Shown here one piece after another: positions 47,771 through 54,901 of a stretch of 64,000 nt of DNA. Positions within the stretch are counted from its first letter, which is position 1. Every line of letters begins with the position of its first letter. The notes under the pieces were generated by a model. The model ran no database searches and was not told the DNA's origin. It saw only the letters and a list, made by a program, of their open reading frames with translations. A program made the position numbers and the translations under genes. Source of the DNA: an uncultured Alphaproteobacteria bacterium (lineage in GTDB: Bacteria; Pseudomonadota; Alphaproteobacteria; UBA2966); assembly GCA_958295725.1 (NCBI GenBank), contig OY282368.1, positions 1,510,001-1,574,000 on the forward strand, in the 5' to 3' direction.

Positions 47771-47806
47771 AGCATAGCATAAAGGAATATAGTATTAAAG
47801 GGCGAA
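47771..47806 (-). promoter_or_regulatory. Possible promoter of the giant autotransporter gene
   Basis: Read on the minus strand, an AT-rich island just upstream of the gene contains two overlapping TATGCT hexamers (antisense AGCATA at 47771-47776 and 47776-47781). A weak TTCGCC lies 19 nt upstream at 47801-47806. The composition contrasts sharply with the surrounding GC-rich DNA. It would give a leader of about 125 nt before GTG 47639. Confidence 0.35.
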
Positions 47807-47833
47807 CCTGCCTGTACTCGATACCTTCCCGAT

Positions 47834-47910
47834 CCCCGATACTCAACCCTAATCTCCGATATTCGACCCTAATCCCCGATACCCAACCCTAATCTCCGAT
47901 ATTCGACCCC
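47834..47910. repeat. 20-bp tandem repeat, about 3.9 copies
   Basis: Four head-to-tail units begin at 47834, 47854, 47874 and 47894 and alternate between two versions, CCCCGATAC(T/C)CAACCCTAAT and CTCCGATATTCGACCCTAAT. The last unit runs directly into the duplicated BMP-gene upstream region. The same half unit (CCGATATTCGACCCC) reappears at about 50099, where the second copy of that region begins. It lies between the giant gene promoter and the BMP-type gene copy. Confidence 0.85.
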
Positions 47911-48175
47911 CGGCCGGAGCGGGAGGCAGGACGGCTCGCGCCGGCCGTTCGCGGCGGCGTCGTGATAGGATGGCTCGGCCGCGTGTCGGCGCGGCGCGGA
48001 TCCGGAGGGGACGATCCATGAAACGACTCATCGGCGCCGCCCTGGCGGCGATCGGGACGGCGTTGGGCGGAACGGCGACCGGCGCGGCCCAGGCGGAGGA
48101 CTTCACGCCGGCGATCGTCTTCGACATGGGCGGCAAGTTCGACAAATCGTTCAACGAGGCCGCCTGGAACGGCGC
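47898..48175 (+). repeat. Long direct repeat, left copy: upstream region and 5' end of the BMP gene
   Basis: This segment is repeated at 50101-50365. I count three substitutions and one 13-bp indel (extra bases in the left copy near 47940); everything else is identical. It contains the putative promoter, the GGAGGGG ribosome-binding site and the first 52 codons of the BMP-type substrate-binding protein gene. Identity stops abruptly at 48175/50365, where the left copy joins transposase sequence. Confidence 0.93.
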
Positions 48176-48563
48176 AACCGCACACAACGCCAGGCGCTTC
48201 CTCGACAAGCTCCAAGCCGACATGCCCTTCCCCATCCAGGCCATCCAGGTCGACGGAGGCTCCGGGTTCAAGGCCGACTTCGAGACCGAATGCCAGCGCC
48301 GCCGCATCGACCTCTTCGAACTCCCGCCCCGATCGCCCCAGCTCAACGGTCACGTCGAGCGCAACAACGGCGCCTGGAGATACGAATTCTACGCCTCATG
48401 GGACCTGCCCGACGACAACCTCGACCACATCAACCGATGGATCGACGCCTTCGCCGACGAGTCCGACACCTTCAGACCGCACCAGGCCCTCGACGGACAC
48501 ACACCTGCCGAGTACCTTGCCAGACACACAGCCGAAGAACCCCCTCCGTCTCATATGTCCTGA
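48018..48563 (+). pseudogene. Chimeric ORF: BMP-protein signal peptide/N-terminus fused to IS481-type transposase tail
   Basis: ATG 48018 opens a 181-codon frame. Codons 1-52 reproduce the N-terminus of the intact BMP-family binding protein at 50208 (two of these residues differ), including its signal peptide ending AAQA. From about codon 53 the frame reads the C-terminal part of a DDE integrase core: IQAIQVDGGSGFKADFE, LPPRSPQLNGHVERNNGAWRYEF and the DTFRPHQALDGHTPAEYL end typical of IS481-type transposases. The junction is in frame at a GGCGC shared by both parents. The product would be an exported transposase fragment and is unlikely to be functional as either parent. It retains a complete promoter and ribosome-binding site copied from the real gene. 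Confidence 0.85.
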
Positions 48564-48573
48564 ACCAGGACAT
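48173..48573 (+). mobile_element. Truncated IS481-family element, 3' end only
   Basis: Only the C-terminal ~130 codons of the transposase and a short terminal palindrome remain. The N-terminal helix-turn-helix half and the left end are missing, removed at the junction with the duplicated BMP gene. The first catalytic Asp and its surroundings are lost. The second acidic strand (QVDGG) and the Glu-containing GHVERNNG block remain. Family assignment rests on the RSPQLNG-VER-NGAWRYEFY pattern. Confidence 0.75.
48555..48573. repeat. Perfect 8-bp palindrome at the IS remnant end
   Basis: ATGTCCTG and CAGGACAT flank a 3-nt loop, overlapping the last codons and stop of the transposase frame. It probably belongs to the right end of the IS element and could also act as a weak transcription stop before the toxin-antitoxin promoter. 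Confidence 0.6.
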
Positions 48574-48577
48574 TCGG

Positions 48578-48606
48578 TTGTTCCTGATCCGTCGATGTCG
48601 TATCGT
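48578..48606 (+). promoter_or_regulatory. Possible promoter of the Panacea toxin-antitoxin pair
   Basis: TTGTTC (48578-48583) and TATCGT (48601-48606) are separated by 17 nt and lie 60 nt upstream of the antitoxin ATG. They fall just outside the IS palindrome. Confidence 0.4.
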
Positions 48607-48665
48607 CGCCTTGCTGCCTTGCCTTTCGCATCAATCCCCGGACAGACGGGAAAGAGAGTAGAACG

Positions 48666-49094
48666 ATGGCTAGCGTGTTCGACGTCGCCGCTTACGTCCT
48701 TCAGAAGCAGGGCGCCATGACGACCTGGAAGCTCCAGAAGCTGGTCTACTATAGCCAAGCGTGGTCGCTCGTGTGGGACGACGATGCTCTGTTCTCCGAA
48801 GAGATCGAAGCTTGGGCGAACGGGCCGGTGGTCCGCGATCTCTACGACGCCTATCGCCGAGAGTATCGAGTGTCCCGCATGGCGAATGGAGACGCGGATG
48901 CGCTCACTCCCGACCAGCGTGAGACCGTGGACGCCGTGCTTGAGTTCTATGGCGACAAGTCGCCGCAATGGCTCAGCGATCTCACGCATATGGAAGACCC
49001 CTGGCAGACGGCTCGCAAGGGTGTCCCCGAGGGCGAGCGCGGTAACACCATCATTCCGAAGCAGAATCTGGCCGAATACTACGGCAGCCTGTAG
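48666..49094 (+). CDS. Panacea-domain (DUF4065, SocA/GepA-like) antitoxin
   Basis: The product has 142 residues and carries the Panacea signature near the N-terminus: VFDVAAYVLQKQGAMTTWKLQKLVYYSQAW condensed around KLQKLVYYSQ, then FSEEIEAWANGPVVRDLYDAY. Panacea proteins neutralise many unrelated toxins (PanAT systems), and SocA in Caulobacter uses ClpXP to remove its toxin. The gene ends 5 bp before the next ORF, so the two form a bicistronic unit with antitoxin first. The start is supported by a purine-rich AAAGAGAG upstream. Its GC content is lower than that of the flanking chromosome, as expected for a mobile toxin-antitoxin cassette. Confidence 0.85.
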   Translation: MASVFDVAAYVLQKQGAMTTWKLQKLVYYSQAWSLVWDDDALFSEEIEAWANGPVVRDLYDAYRREYRVSRMANGDADALTPDQRETVDAVLEFYGDKSPQWLSDLTHMEDPWQTARKGVPEGERGNTIIPKQNLAEYYGSL

Positions 49095-49099
49095 CCGCC

Positions 49100-49585
49100 G
49101 TGGCCCGACGATCTGAGAAGCGGACCAAAGCGCGTGCGCTTCCGCCCGGTCGCAAGGAGTCTCGCACAAGCCCGGGCCGCGACCCTTCGTCGCATGATCG
49201 CGAAACGATCGTGTGGAGGTTCAGCATCGTGGACCAGGGGGGAACGTGGGGGTGCCGCAGCATTCCCTCCCGAGTCTGGTGGGACGAAATCCTGCCCAAA
49301 CTGCAAGATTTCGAGTCCATGACCTGGGCCGAGATCATGCGCGCGGCCGGCGGCAGGGCGAGAGGCAGCAACCACCACTCCGTGGAAGTCGAGAACCTGA
49401 CCAGGCAAGCGAAGACAAGACTTGCGGAGATCGGACAGGATGACGTGCCGGAGTTGTTCTCCTTGCGCCTGGATGCGACGAAACGCATATACGGGATCCG
49501 CGACAGGCAGGCATTGAAGCTGCTCTGGTACGACCCTCATCATGGCACGAACGCGCGAGCTGTGTATCCCGTTCAAGACCGTTAG
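49100..49585 (+). CDS. Probable toxin paired with the Panacea antitoxin, family not recognised
   Basis: This 161-residue basic protein is translated from GTG 49100, five bases after the antitoxin stop. The first ~35 residues are Arg/Lys/Ser-rich and likely disordered. The core contains SIPSRVWWDEILPKLQDFESMTW and ends with RLDATKRIYGIRDRQALKLLWYDPHHG, resembling the closing strand and Asp-Pro-x-His turn of small RNase-like toxins. I cannot assign it to a named family. Its identity as a toxin is inferred from position behind a Panacea gene and from size. The internal start near residue 33 (after the basic stretch) is an alternative. Confidence 0.65.
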   Translation: MARRSEKRTKARALPPGRKESRTSPGRDPSSHDRETIVWRFSIVDQGGTWGCRSIPSRVWWDEILPKLQDFESMTWAEIMRAAGGRARGSNHHSVEVENLTRQAKTRLAEIGQDDVPELFSLRLDATKRIYGIRDRQALKLLWYDPHHGTNARAVYPVQDR

Positions 49586-50100
49586 CCACTCCTGCGACCC
49601 ATCAACGCCTCGCCACGTCCGCTGCCGGAATCGACCGTCACCGTGCCGCTGGCGTTCGCCTGACGATCCGCTGTCCCGCGACGGCCTCCAACATGGACCA
49701 GCCATGAACATCGAACGGCTGATCTCTCGCGACGACACCAGTGCGGAGAGGGGCTTTCTCCAACGATGTATCCGGGCCGTGGTCGTGTTCTATCGCTGTA
49801 CATGGGTAAGAGTGTGAATTATGCATCTTGTCGAGAACATTTCGAGTTGACCGGATTATGCGCCATAATGGATTGGCCGCTTCCCCGGCGACGCGCTACC
49901 CGCGCTTGTGCCTGGATCGGCGCGCGGCGGAGCCGCGATCCGCCAGCCTCCGCCATCGGTAGAGGGGCGATCCCGGAACGCCGACGGCGTTGGCGGCCGC
50001 TCGTGCGGTCAGGCCGTCGGCTCCGGCTTGGCGCCGGCGCTCGAACCCCCACCCTTCTTTCAAGGACCGCGTCTCACATCTGTCTGAACGAGGTCACCCC
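49586..50100. other. 515-bp non-coding junction region with no confident gene
   Basis: The stretch between the toxin gene and the right copy of the BMP repeat shows no convincing gene on either strand. It changes from moderate GC (to about 49870) to very GC-rich DNA with local inverted repeats. One palindrome at 49855-49869 is described separately. The region reads like debris of earlier insertions. Confidence 0.6.
49855..49869. promoter_or_regulatory. Operator-like palindrome ATTATG-CGC-CATAAT
   Basis: A perfect 6-bp inverted repeat around CGC lies 7 nt downstream of a TTGACC hexamer (49847-49852). This is the arrangement expected of a repressor site overlapping a promoter. No gene suitable for control follows it now, so it may be the remaining promoter of a deleted toxin-antitoxin or recombinase gene. 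Confidence 0.35.
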
Positions 50101-50365
50101 GATATTCGACCCCCGGCCGGAGCGGGAGGCAAGACGGCTCGCGGCGGCGTCGTGATAGGATGGCTCGGCCGCGTGTCGGCGCGGCGCGGATCCGGAGGGG
50201 ACGATCCATGAAACGATTCATCGGCGCCGCCCTGGCGGCGATCGGGACGGCGTTGGGCGGAACGGCGACCGGCGCGGCCCAGGCGGAGGACTTCACGCCG
50301 GCGATCGTCTTCGACATAGGCGGCAAGTTCGACAAATCGTTCAACGAGGCCGCCTGGAACGGCGC
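50101..50365 (+). repeat. Long direct repeat, right copy: upstream region and 5' end of the BMP gene
   Basis: This is the counterpart of 47898-48175. This copy continues into the complete BMP gene and is therefore the functional one. It lacks 13 bp present in the left copy. Its left boundary at about 50097-50101 coincides with the half unit of the 20-bp tandem repeat. Confidence 0.93.
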
Positions 50366-51203
50366 CGAGCGCTTCAAGGCGGAGACGGGCATCCCGTACC
50401 GCGAGTTCGAGGTCCCCAACCCGGCCATGCGCGAGCGGGCGATCCGCAACATGGCGCGGCGCGGGGCGCGGATCGTGGTCGCGATGGGCTTCGCCCAGGC
50501 CGCCGCCGTCGAGACCGTCGCCAGGGAATTCCCGGACACCAGGTTCACGCTCATCGACATGGCCGTCGACCTGCCGAACGTGCAGTCCCTGATCTTCAAG
50601 GAGCACGAAGGCTCGTTCCTCGTCGGCGTGGCCGCCGCCATGGCGTCGAAGACGGGCAAGATCGGCTTCGTCGGCGGGATGGACATCCCGCTGATCCGCA
50701 AGTTCGCGCTGGGCTACGTCGAAGGCGCCAGGTACGCGAACCCCGACATCGAGATCTACCGGAACATGACGGGCGCCACGCCGGCCGCCTGGAACGACCC
50801 GACCAGGGGCGGCGAGCTCGCGCGCAGCCAGTTCGACCGCGGCGCGGACGTGGTCTACGCCGCCGCCGGCGGCACCGGCATCGGCGTCTATCAGGCCGCC
50901 AGGGACGCCGGCAAGCTCGCGATCGGCGTGGACAGCAACCAGAACTACCTCCACCCCGGCACCATGCTGACCTCCATGGTCAAGCGCGTCGACGTCGCCG
51001 TATACGAAGCCTTCAGGAGCGCCCGCGACGGCAGCTGGAAGGGCGGCATCCATATCCTCGGGCTGGCCGAGGACGGAGTCGGCTGGGCGCTGGACGAGTA
51101 CAACCGGAGCCTCGTCTCCGCCGAGATGGAGGCCGCGATCGAACGGGCGCGGCAGGACATCGTTGCCGGCAGGATCGTCGTCACCGACTACATGGCGCGG
51201 TAG
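50208..51203 (+). CDS. BMP-family ABC transporter substrate-binding protein
   Basis: This 331-residue periplasmic binding protein has a signal peptide with likely cleavage after AAQA (residue ~26). The Bmp/PnrA-family pattern follows: PAIVFDIGGKFDKSFNEAAWNGAERF, then ARIVVAMGFAQAAAVE, EGSFLVGVAAAMASKTGKIGFVGGMDIP and YAAAGGTGIGVYQAARDAGKLAIGVDSNQN. Known members bind purine nucleosides; together with the next three genes this suggests nucleoside uptake. There is no lipobox Cys, so it is soluble in the periplasm. ATG 50208 is preceded by GGAGGGG. Its first 52 codons and upstream region are duplicated at 47898-48175. Confidence 0.92.
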   Translation: MKRFIGAALAAIGTALGGTATGAAQAEDFTPAIVFDIGGKFDKSFNEAAWNGAERFKAETGIPYREFEVPNPAMRERAIRNMARRGARIVVAMGFAQAAAVETVAREFPDTRFTLIDMAVDLPNVQSLIFKEHEGSFLVGVAAAMASKTGKIGFVGGMDIPLIRKFALGYVEGARYANPDIEIYRNMTGATPAAWNDPTRGGELARSQFDRGADVVYAAAGGTGIGVYQAARDAGKLAIGVDSNQNYLHPGTMLTSMVKRVDVAVYEAFRSARDGSWKGGIHILGLAEDGVGWALDEYNRSLVSAEMEAAIERARQDIVAGRIVVTDYMAR

Positions 51204-51249
51204 CGGGCGGCGCGGCAGCGGACAGGGCGGCAGCGGGCCGGCCGTTCCC

Positions 51250-52794
51250 GTGCCCCGGGAGCGTCCGCCCGCGCTCGAAGCCGTCGGCATCGACAAGCGG
51301 TTCGGCGCGGTACACGCCAACGACCGCGTCTCGATGGCCGTCGCGCCGGGCACGATCCACGGCCTCGTCGGCGAGAACGGCGCCGGCAAGTCGACCCTGA
51401 TGCGCATCGTCTACGGCTACTACAAGGCCGACGGCGGCGAGATCAGGATCGACGGCGCGCCGGCGGCGATCCGCAACCCCCGGCAGGCGATCGCCCGCGG
51501 CATCGGCATGGTCCATCAGCATTTCATTCTGGTCGATCCCTTCACGGTTCTGGAGAACGTCGTGCTCGGCGTGGAAGGCGGCCCGCTGTTGCGGCGGACC
51601 CTCGCCCGCGCGCGGCGGGCGCTCGCGCGGCTCGAACGCGAATACGGGCTCGACGTCGACCCGGACGCGATCGTCGGCGACCTGCCGGTGGGCCTCCGCC
51701 AGCGCGTGGAGATCCTGAAGGCGCTCTACCGCGGCGCCAGGATCCTCATTCTCGACGAGCCCACCGGCGTGCTCACGCCGCGGGAGGCCGACGAGCTCTT
51801 CCGCATCCTCCGGGCGCTGCGCGACCAGTGCAGGACGGTCGTCCTGATCACCCACAAGCTGCGCGAGATCATGGCGCTGACCGACCGCGTCACGGTGATG
51901 CGCGCGGGCCGGGTGGCGGGCCACGTCGATACCGCCGACACCGACCGCGCGCGGCTCGCGGCGATGATGGTCGGCCGCGGCGTGCTTCTCCGCGTGGAGA
52001 AAGGCGAGGCGGCGCCGGGCGAGGCCGTGCTCGAGGTCGAGAACCTCGCGGTGCGCGACCGCGCCGGCGCGCTCCGCGTCAAGGACGCGAGCCTCGCCGT
52101 CCGCGCGGGCGAGATCCTGGGCATCGCGGGCGTCGCCGGCAACGGCCAGTCCGAGCTTCTGGAGGCGCTCGCCGGCCTCCTCCCCCGCGAGCGGGGCGCG
52201 GTCAGGATCCGGGGGAAGCCCGCGCCGGCCGGCGGCCACGCCGGGGCGGCGGAGGCGATGCGCCGGATGGGGGTCGGCCACGTCCCGGAGGACCGCCAGC
52301 GCACGGGCCTCGTCGCGGCCTTCGAGGCGTCCGAGAGCGGCATCCTCGGCCGCCACCGGGACGGGCGCTACAACCGCGGCGCGCTGACGAACCGCCCGGC
52401 CGTCGAGGCGGACGTCCGGCGCGTCATGGAGAACTTCGACGTGCGCCCGCCGCTCCCCCGGCTGCGCACGGCGCATTTCTCCGGCGGCAACCAGCAGAAG
52501 ATCGTGGCCGGCCGCGAGATGAGCCGCGGCCCGGACGTGCTCCTGGTCGGCCAGCCGACCCGCGGCGTCGATATCGGCGCCGTCGAATCCATCCACCGCC
52601 GGCTCGTGGCGATGCGCGACGCGGGCAAGGCGATCCTCCTGGTCTCGGCCGAGCTCGACGAGATCATGGCGCTCTCGGACCGCATCCTGGTGATGTTCGA
52701 CGGCGCCCTCGCCCCGGCGGAGGCGGACGAGCGCGCGATCGGCCTCATGATGGCGGGCGGGCGCGCGGGCGAAGCGGGGACCGCGCGGGCGTGA
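51250..52794 (+). CDS. ABC transporter ATP-binding protein, double-domain (nucleoside/sugar type)
   Basis: The protein has about 514 residues with two fused ATPase domains, as in RbsA/NupA-type importers. Domain one has Walker A GENGAGKST, Q loop HQHFILVDPFTVLENV, signature PVGLRQRVEILKAL (degenerate, no LSGGQ) and Walker B ILILDEPTGVLTP. Domain two has GVAGNGQSE in place of Walker A, signature FSGGNQQKIVAGRE and LVGQPTRGVD in place of Walker B. The second site therefore lacks the canonical Lys and Glu and is probably non-hydrolytic, as is usual in this class. I chose GTG 51250; starts further upstream overlap the BMP gene. The stop overlaps the start of the first permease gene (GTGA). Confidence 0.9.
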   Translation: MPRERPPALEAVGIDKRFGAVHANDRVSMAVAPGTIHGLVGENGAGKSTLMRIVYGYYKADGGEIRIDGAPAAIRNPRQAIARGIGMVHQHFILVDPFTVLENVVLGVEGGPLLRRTLARARRALARLEREYGLDVDPDAIVGDLPVGLRQRVEILKALYRGARILILDEPTGVLTPREADELFRILRALRDQCRTVVLITHKLREIMALTDRVTVMRAGRVAGHVDTADTDRARLAAMMVGRGVLLRVEKGEAAPGEAVLEVENLAVRDRAGALRVKDASLAVRAGEILGIAGVAGNGQSELLEALAGLLPRERGAVRIRGKPAPAGGHAGAAEAMRRMGVGHVPEDRQRTGLVAAFEASESGILGRHRDGRYNRGALTNRPAVEADVRRVMENFDVRPPLPRLRTAHFSGGNQQKIVAGREMSRGPDVLLVGQPTRGVDIGAVESIHRRLVAMRDAGKAILLVSAELDEIMALSDRILVMFDGALAPAEADERAIGLMMAGGRAGEAGTARA

Positions 52795-53909
52795 GCGGCT
52801 TCGGCGGACCGACGCGGGCGCCGGCCTGGGTCACTCACGGCCTGGTTCCGCTGATCAACCTCGCGCTGGCGCTGGCCGTCGCCGGGGTCGTCGTCGCCCT
52901 GATCGGGGAAGACCCGTCCGAGGCCCTGCGGCTCCTGGCGCTGGGCGCGGTCGGCCATCCGGAGGCGATCGGCTACACCCTCTACTACGCCACCAATTTC
53001 GTCTTCACCGGCCTGGCCGTCGCCATCGCCTTCCATTGCGGCCTGTTCAACATCGGCGGCGAGGGGCAGGCCTATCTCGGCGGGCTCGGCGCGGGCCTCG
53101 CCGCGCTCGCGTTCGGCGACTGGCCGGCGCCGGCCGCGATCCCGCTCGCGGTGGCGGCCGCGGCGGCGTTCGGCGCCTTCTGGGGCTTCGTCCCGGGCTG
53201 GCTCCAGGCGAAGCGCGGCAGCCACATCGTGATCACCACGATCATGTTCAACTTCCTGGCGGCCGCGCTGATGACCTGGCTCATGGTCGAGGTCCTCATC
53301 GAGCCGGGCCGGCAGACGGCGGAGAGCCGGACCTTCGCGCCCGGCGCCTGGCTCCCGTTCGCGCACGACGTCCTCGCCGCCCTGGGCGTGGACATGGGCC
53401 GTTCCTCGCTCAACCTGAGCTTCCTCCTGGCGCTGGCGTGCCTGGGCCTCTTCTGGCTCTTCGTCTGGCGCACGCGCTGGGGCTACGAGATCCGGGCCGT
53501 CGGCCACAACGAGGAGGCCGCGGTCTACGGCGGCATCTCGCCGGCGCGCGCGATCATGCTGGCGATGGCGGTCTCCGGCGGCCTCGCCGGCCTCGTCGGC
53601 GTGAACGAGATCGTCGGCGTCCACCATCGCCTGCTGCTGGAGTTCACCGCGGGCTACGGCTTCGTCGGCATCGCGGTCGCCCTGATGGGCCGCAACCACC
53701 CGGTCGGCATCCTGCTCGCCGCCCTCCTCTTCGGCGCGCTCTACCAGGGCGGGTCGGAGCTCGCCTTCGACATGCCGAACGTGACCCGCGACATGGTGGT
53801 GGTGCTCCAGGGCCTGGTCATCCTCTTCTCCGGCGCGCTGGAGAACATGTTCCGCGCCCGCATCGAGGGCCGGTTCGCGCGGCGCGCCCGCGCGGTCCGG
53901 GCGGCGTAG
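52791..53909 (+). CDS. ABC transporter permease, nucleoside/sugar type (first subunit)
   Basis: The 372-residue permease belongs to the BPD_transp_2 family and has eight to ten membrane helices. The landmark is NIGGEGQAYLGGLGAG, followed by HIVITTIMFNFLAAAL, WGYEIRAVGHNEEAAVYGGI and GYGFVGIAVALMGRNHPVGI. The last two are the usual cytoplasmic coupling loop and conserved segment of purine-nucleoside permeases (YufP/NupB-like). Translation starts at GTG 52791, overlapping the ATPase stop by four bases. It forms the transmembrane heterodimer with the next gene. Confidence 0.9.
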   Translation: MSGFGGPTRAPAWVTHGLVPLINLALALAVAGVVVALIGEDPSEALRLLALGAVGHPEAIGYTLYYATNFVFTGLAVAIAFHCGLFNIGGEGQAYLGGLGAGLAALAFGDWPAPAAIPLAVAAAAAFGAFWGFVPGWLQAKRGSHIVITTIMFNFLAAALMTWLMVEVLIEPGRQTAESRTFAPGAWLPFAHDVLAALGVDMGRSSLNLSFLLALACLGLFWLFVWRTRWGYEIRAVGHNEEAAVYGGISPARAIMLAMAVSGGLAGLVGVNEIVGVHHRLLLEFTAGYGFVGIAVALMGRNHPVGILLAALLFGALYQGGSELAFDMPNVTRDMVVVLQGLVILFSGALENMFRARIEGRFARRARAVRAA

Positions 53910-53911
53910 CC

Positions 53912-54883
53912 GTGGAAGCGGTTTCCTGGATCGTGCTGATCGTGGACGCGACGCTCCGCGTCTCGACGCCGCTGATCCTCGCCGCCTTCGCGGGCCTGTT
54001 CGCCGAGCGCTCGGGCGTCGTCGACATCGGCCTCGAGGGCAAGATGCTGGGCGCGGCCTTCGCCGCGGCCGCGGCGGCCTTCGCCACCGGCTCGCCGTGG
54101 CTGGGCCTGCTCGCCGGCATCGGCGCCTCGGTCGCCCTCGCCATGATCCACGCCTTCGCCTGCGTCACCCACAACGGCAACCAGGTGGTCTCGGGCATGG
54201 CGCTCAACATCCTGGCGGCCGGGCTCGGGCCGGTGCTGGCGCTGGCCTGGTTCGGCCACGGCGGACAGACGCCCATGGTGGCGGACACCGCGCGCTTCCG
54301 CCCGATCCACTTCCCCTTCGCCGACCGGCTGAGCGACACGCCGTTCCTGGGCCAGATCTATTCGGAGATCGTCAGCGGCCACAACCTGATCGTCTATGTC
54401 GCCCTCGGCATGGTCCCGCTCGCGGCGTGGCTCGTCTACAGAACCCGCTTCGGGCTGCGGCTGCGGGCGGTCGGCGAGGCGCCCGAGGCCGTGGACACCG
54501 CCGGCATCTCGGTCGCCGGGATGCGCTACCGGGCGATGGCCGTCTGCGGCGTCCTCTGCGGCGTCGCCGGCGCCTCGCTCTCGATCGCGCAGAACGCGCT
54601 GTTCGTGCGCGACATGACCGCGGGCATGGGCTATCTGGCGCTCGCCGCCCTGATCTTCGGCAAGTGGCGCCCGGCGCCGACGCTTTTCGCCTGCTTCCTC
54701 TTCGCCTTCGCCGACGCCGTGCAGGCGCGGCTCCAGGGAGTCGACATCCCCGGCGTCGGCGTCGTCCCGGTCCAGGCGATCCAGGCGATCCCCTATCTCC
54801 TGACCGTGCTGCTGCTCGCGGGCTTCGTCGGCAGGGCGTCGGCGCCCGGGGCGAGCGGCCTCCCCTACGTCAAGGAGCGCTGA
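53912..54883 (+). CDS. ABC transporter permease, nucleoside/sugar type (second subunit)
   Basis: The 323-residue permease has seven to eight helices. FAERSGVVDIGLEGKMLGAAFAAAA condenses to the VDIGLEGKM signature of YufQ/NupC-like subunits. Further blocks are THNGNQVVSGMALNILA, FGLRLRAVGEAPEAVDTAGI and GYLALAALIFGKWRP. The start GTG 53912 lies two bases after the stop of the first permease. The four genes BMP-ATPase-permease-permease form a complete importer. The gene ends 18 bp before the convergent clpA stop; no clear intrinsic terminator is visible between them. Confidence 0.9.
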   Translation: MEAVSWIVLIVDATLRVSTPLILAAFAGLFAERSGVVDIGLEGKMLGAAFAAAAAAFATGSPWLGLLAGIGASVALAMIHAFACVTHNGNQVVSGMALNILAAGLGPVLALAWFGHGGQTPMVADTARFRPIHFPFADRLSDTPFLGQIYSEIVSGHNLIVYVALGMVPLAAWLVYRTRFGLRLRAVGEAPEAVDTAGISVAGMRYRAMAVCGVLCGVAGASLSIAQNALFVRDMTAGMGYLALAALIFGKWRPAPTLFACFLFAFADAVQARLQGVDIPGVGVVPVQAIQAIPYLLTVLLLAGFVGRASAPGASGLPYVKER

Positions 54884-54901
54884 CGCGGACGGGAGAGGCC
54901 G

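Noticed and set aside
47834..47910. Possible CRISPR array
   Set aside because: Units are contiguous 20-bp repeats without spacers and no cas genes are nearby.
47849..48353. Minus-strand frames over the duplicated BMP region
   Set aside because: They mirror the real plus-strand genes, recur at 50060-50701 because the DNA is duplicated, and have no recognisable domain.
49766..50155. Plus-strand frame of 129 codons in the junction region
   Set aside because: Arg-rich composition, no ribosome-binding site and no family pattern; it runs into the duplicated non-coding upstream region of the BMP gene.
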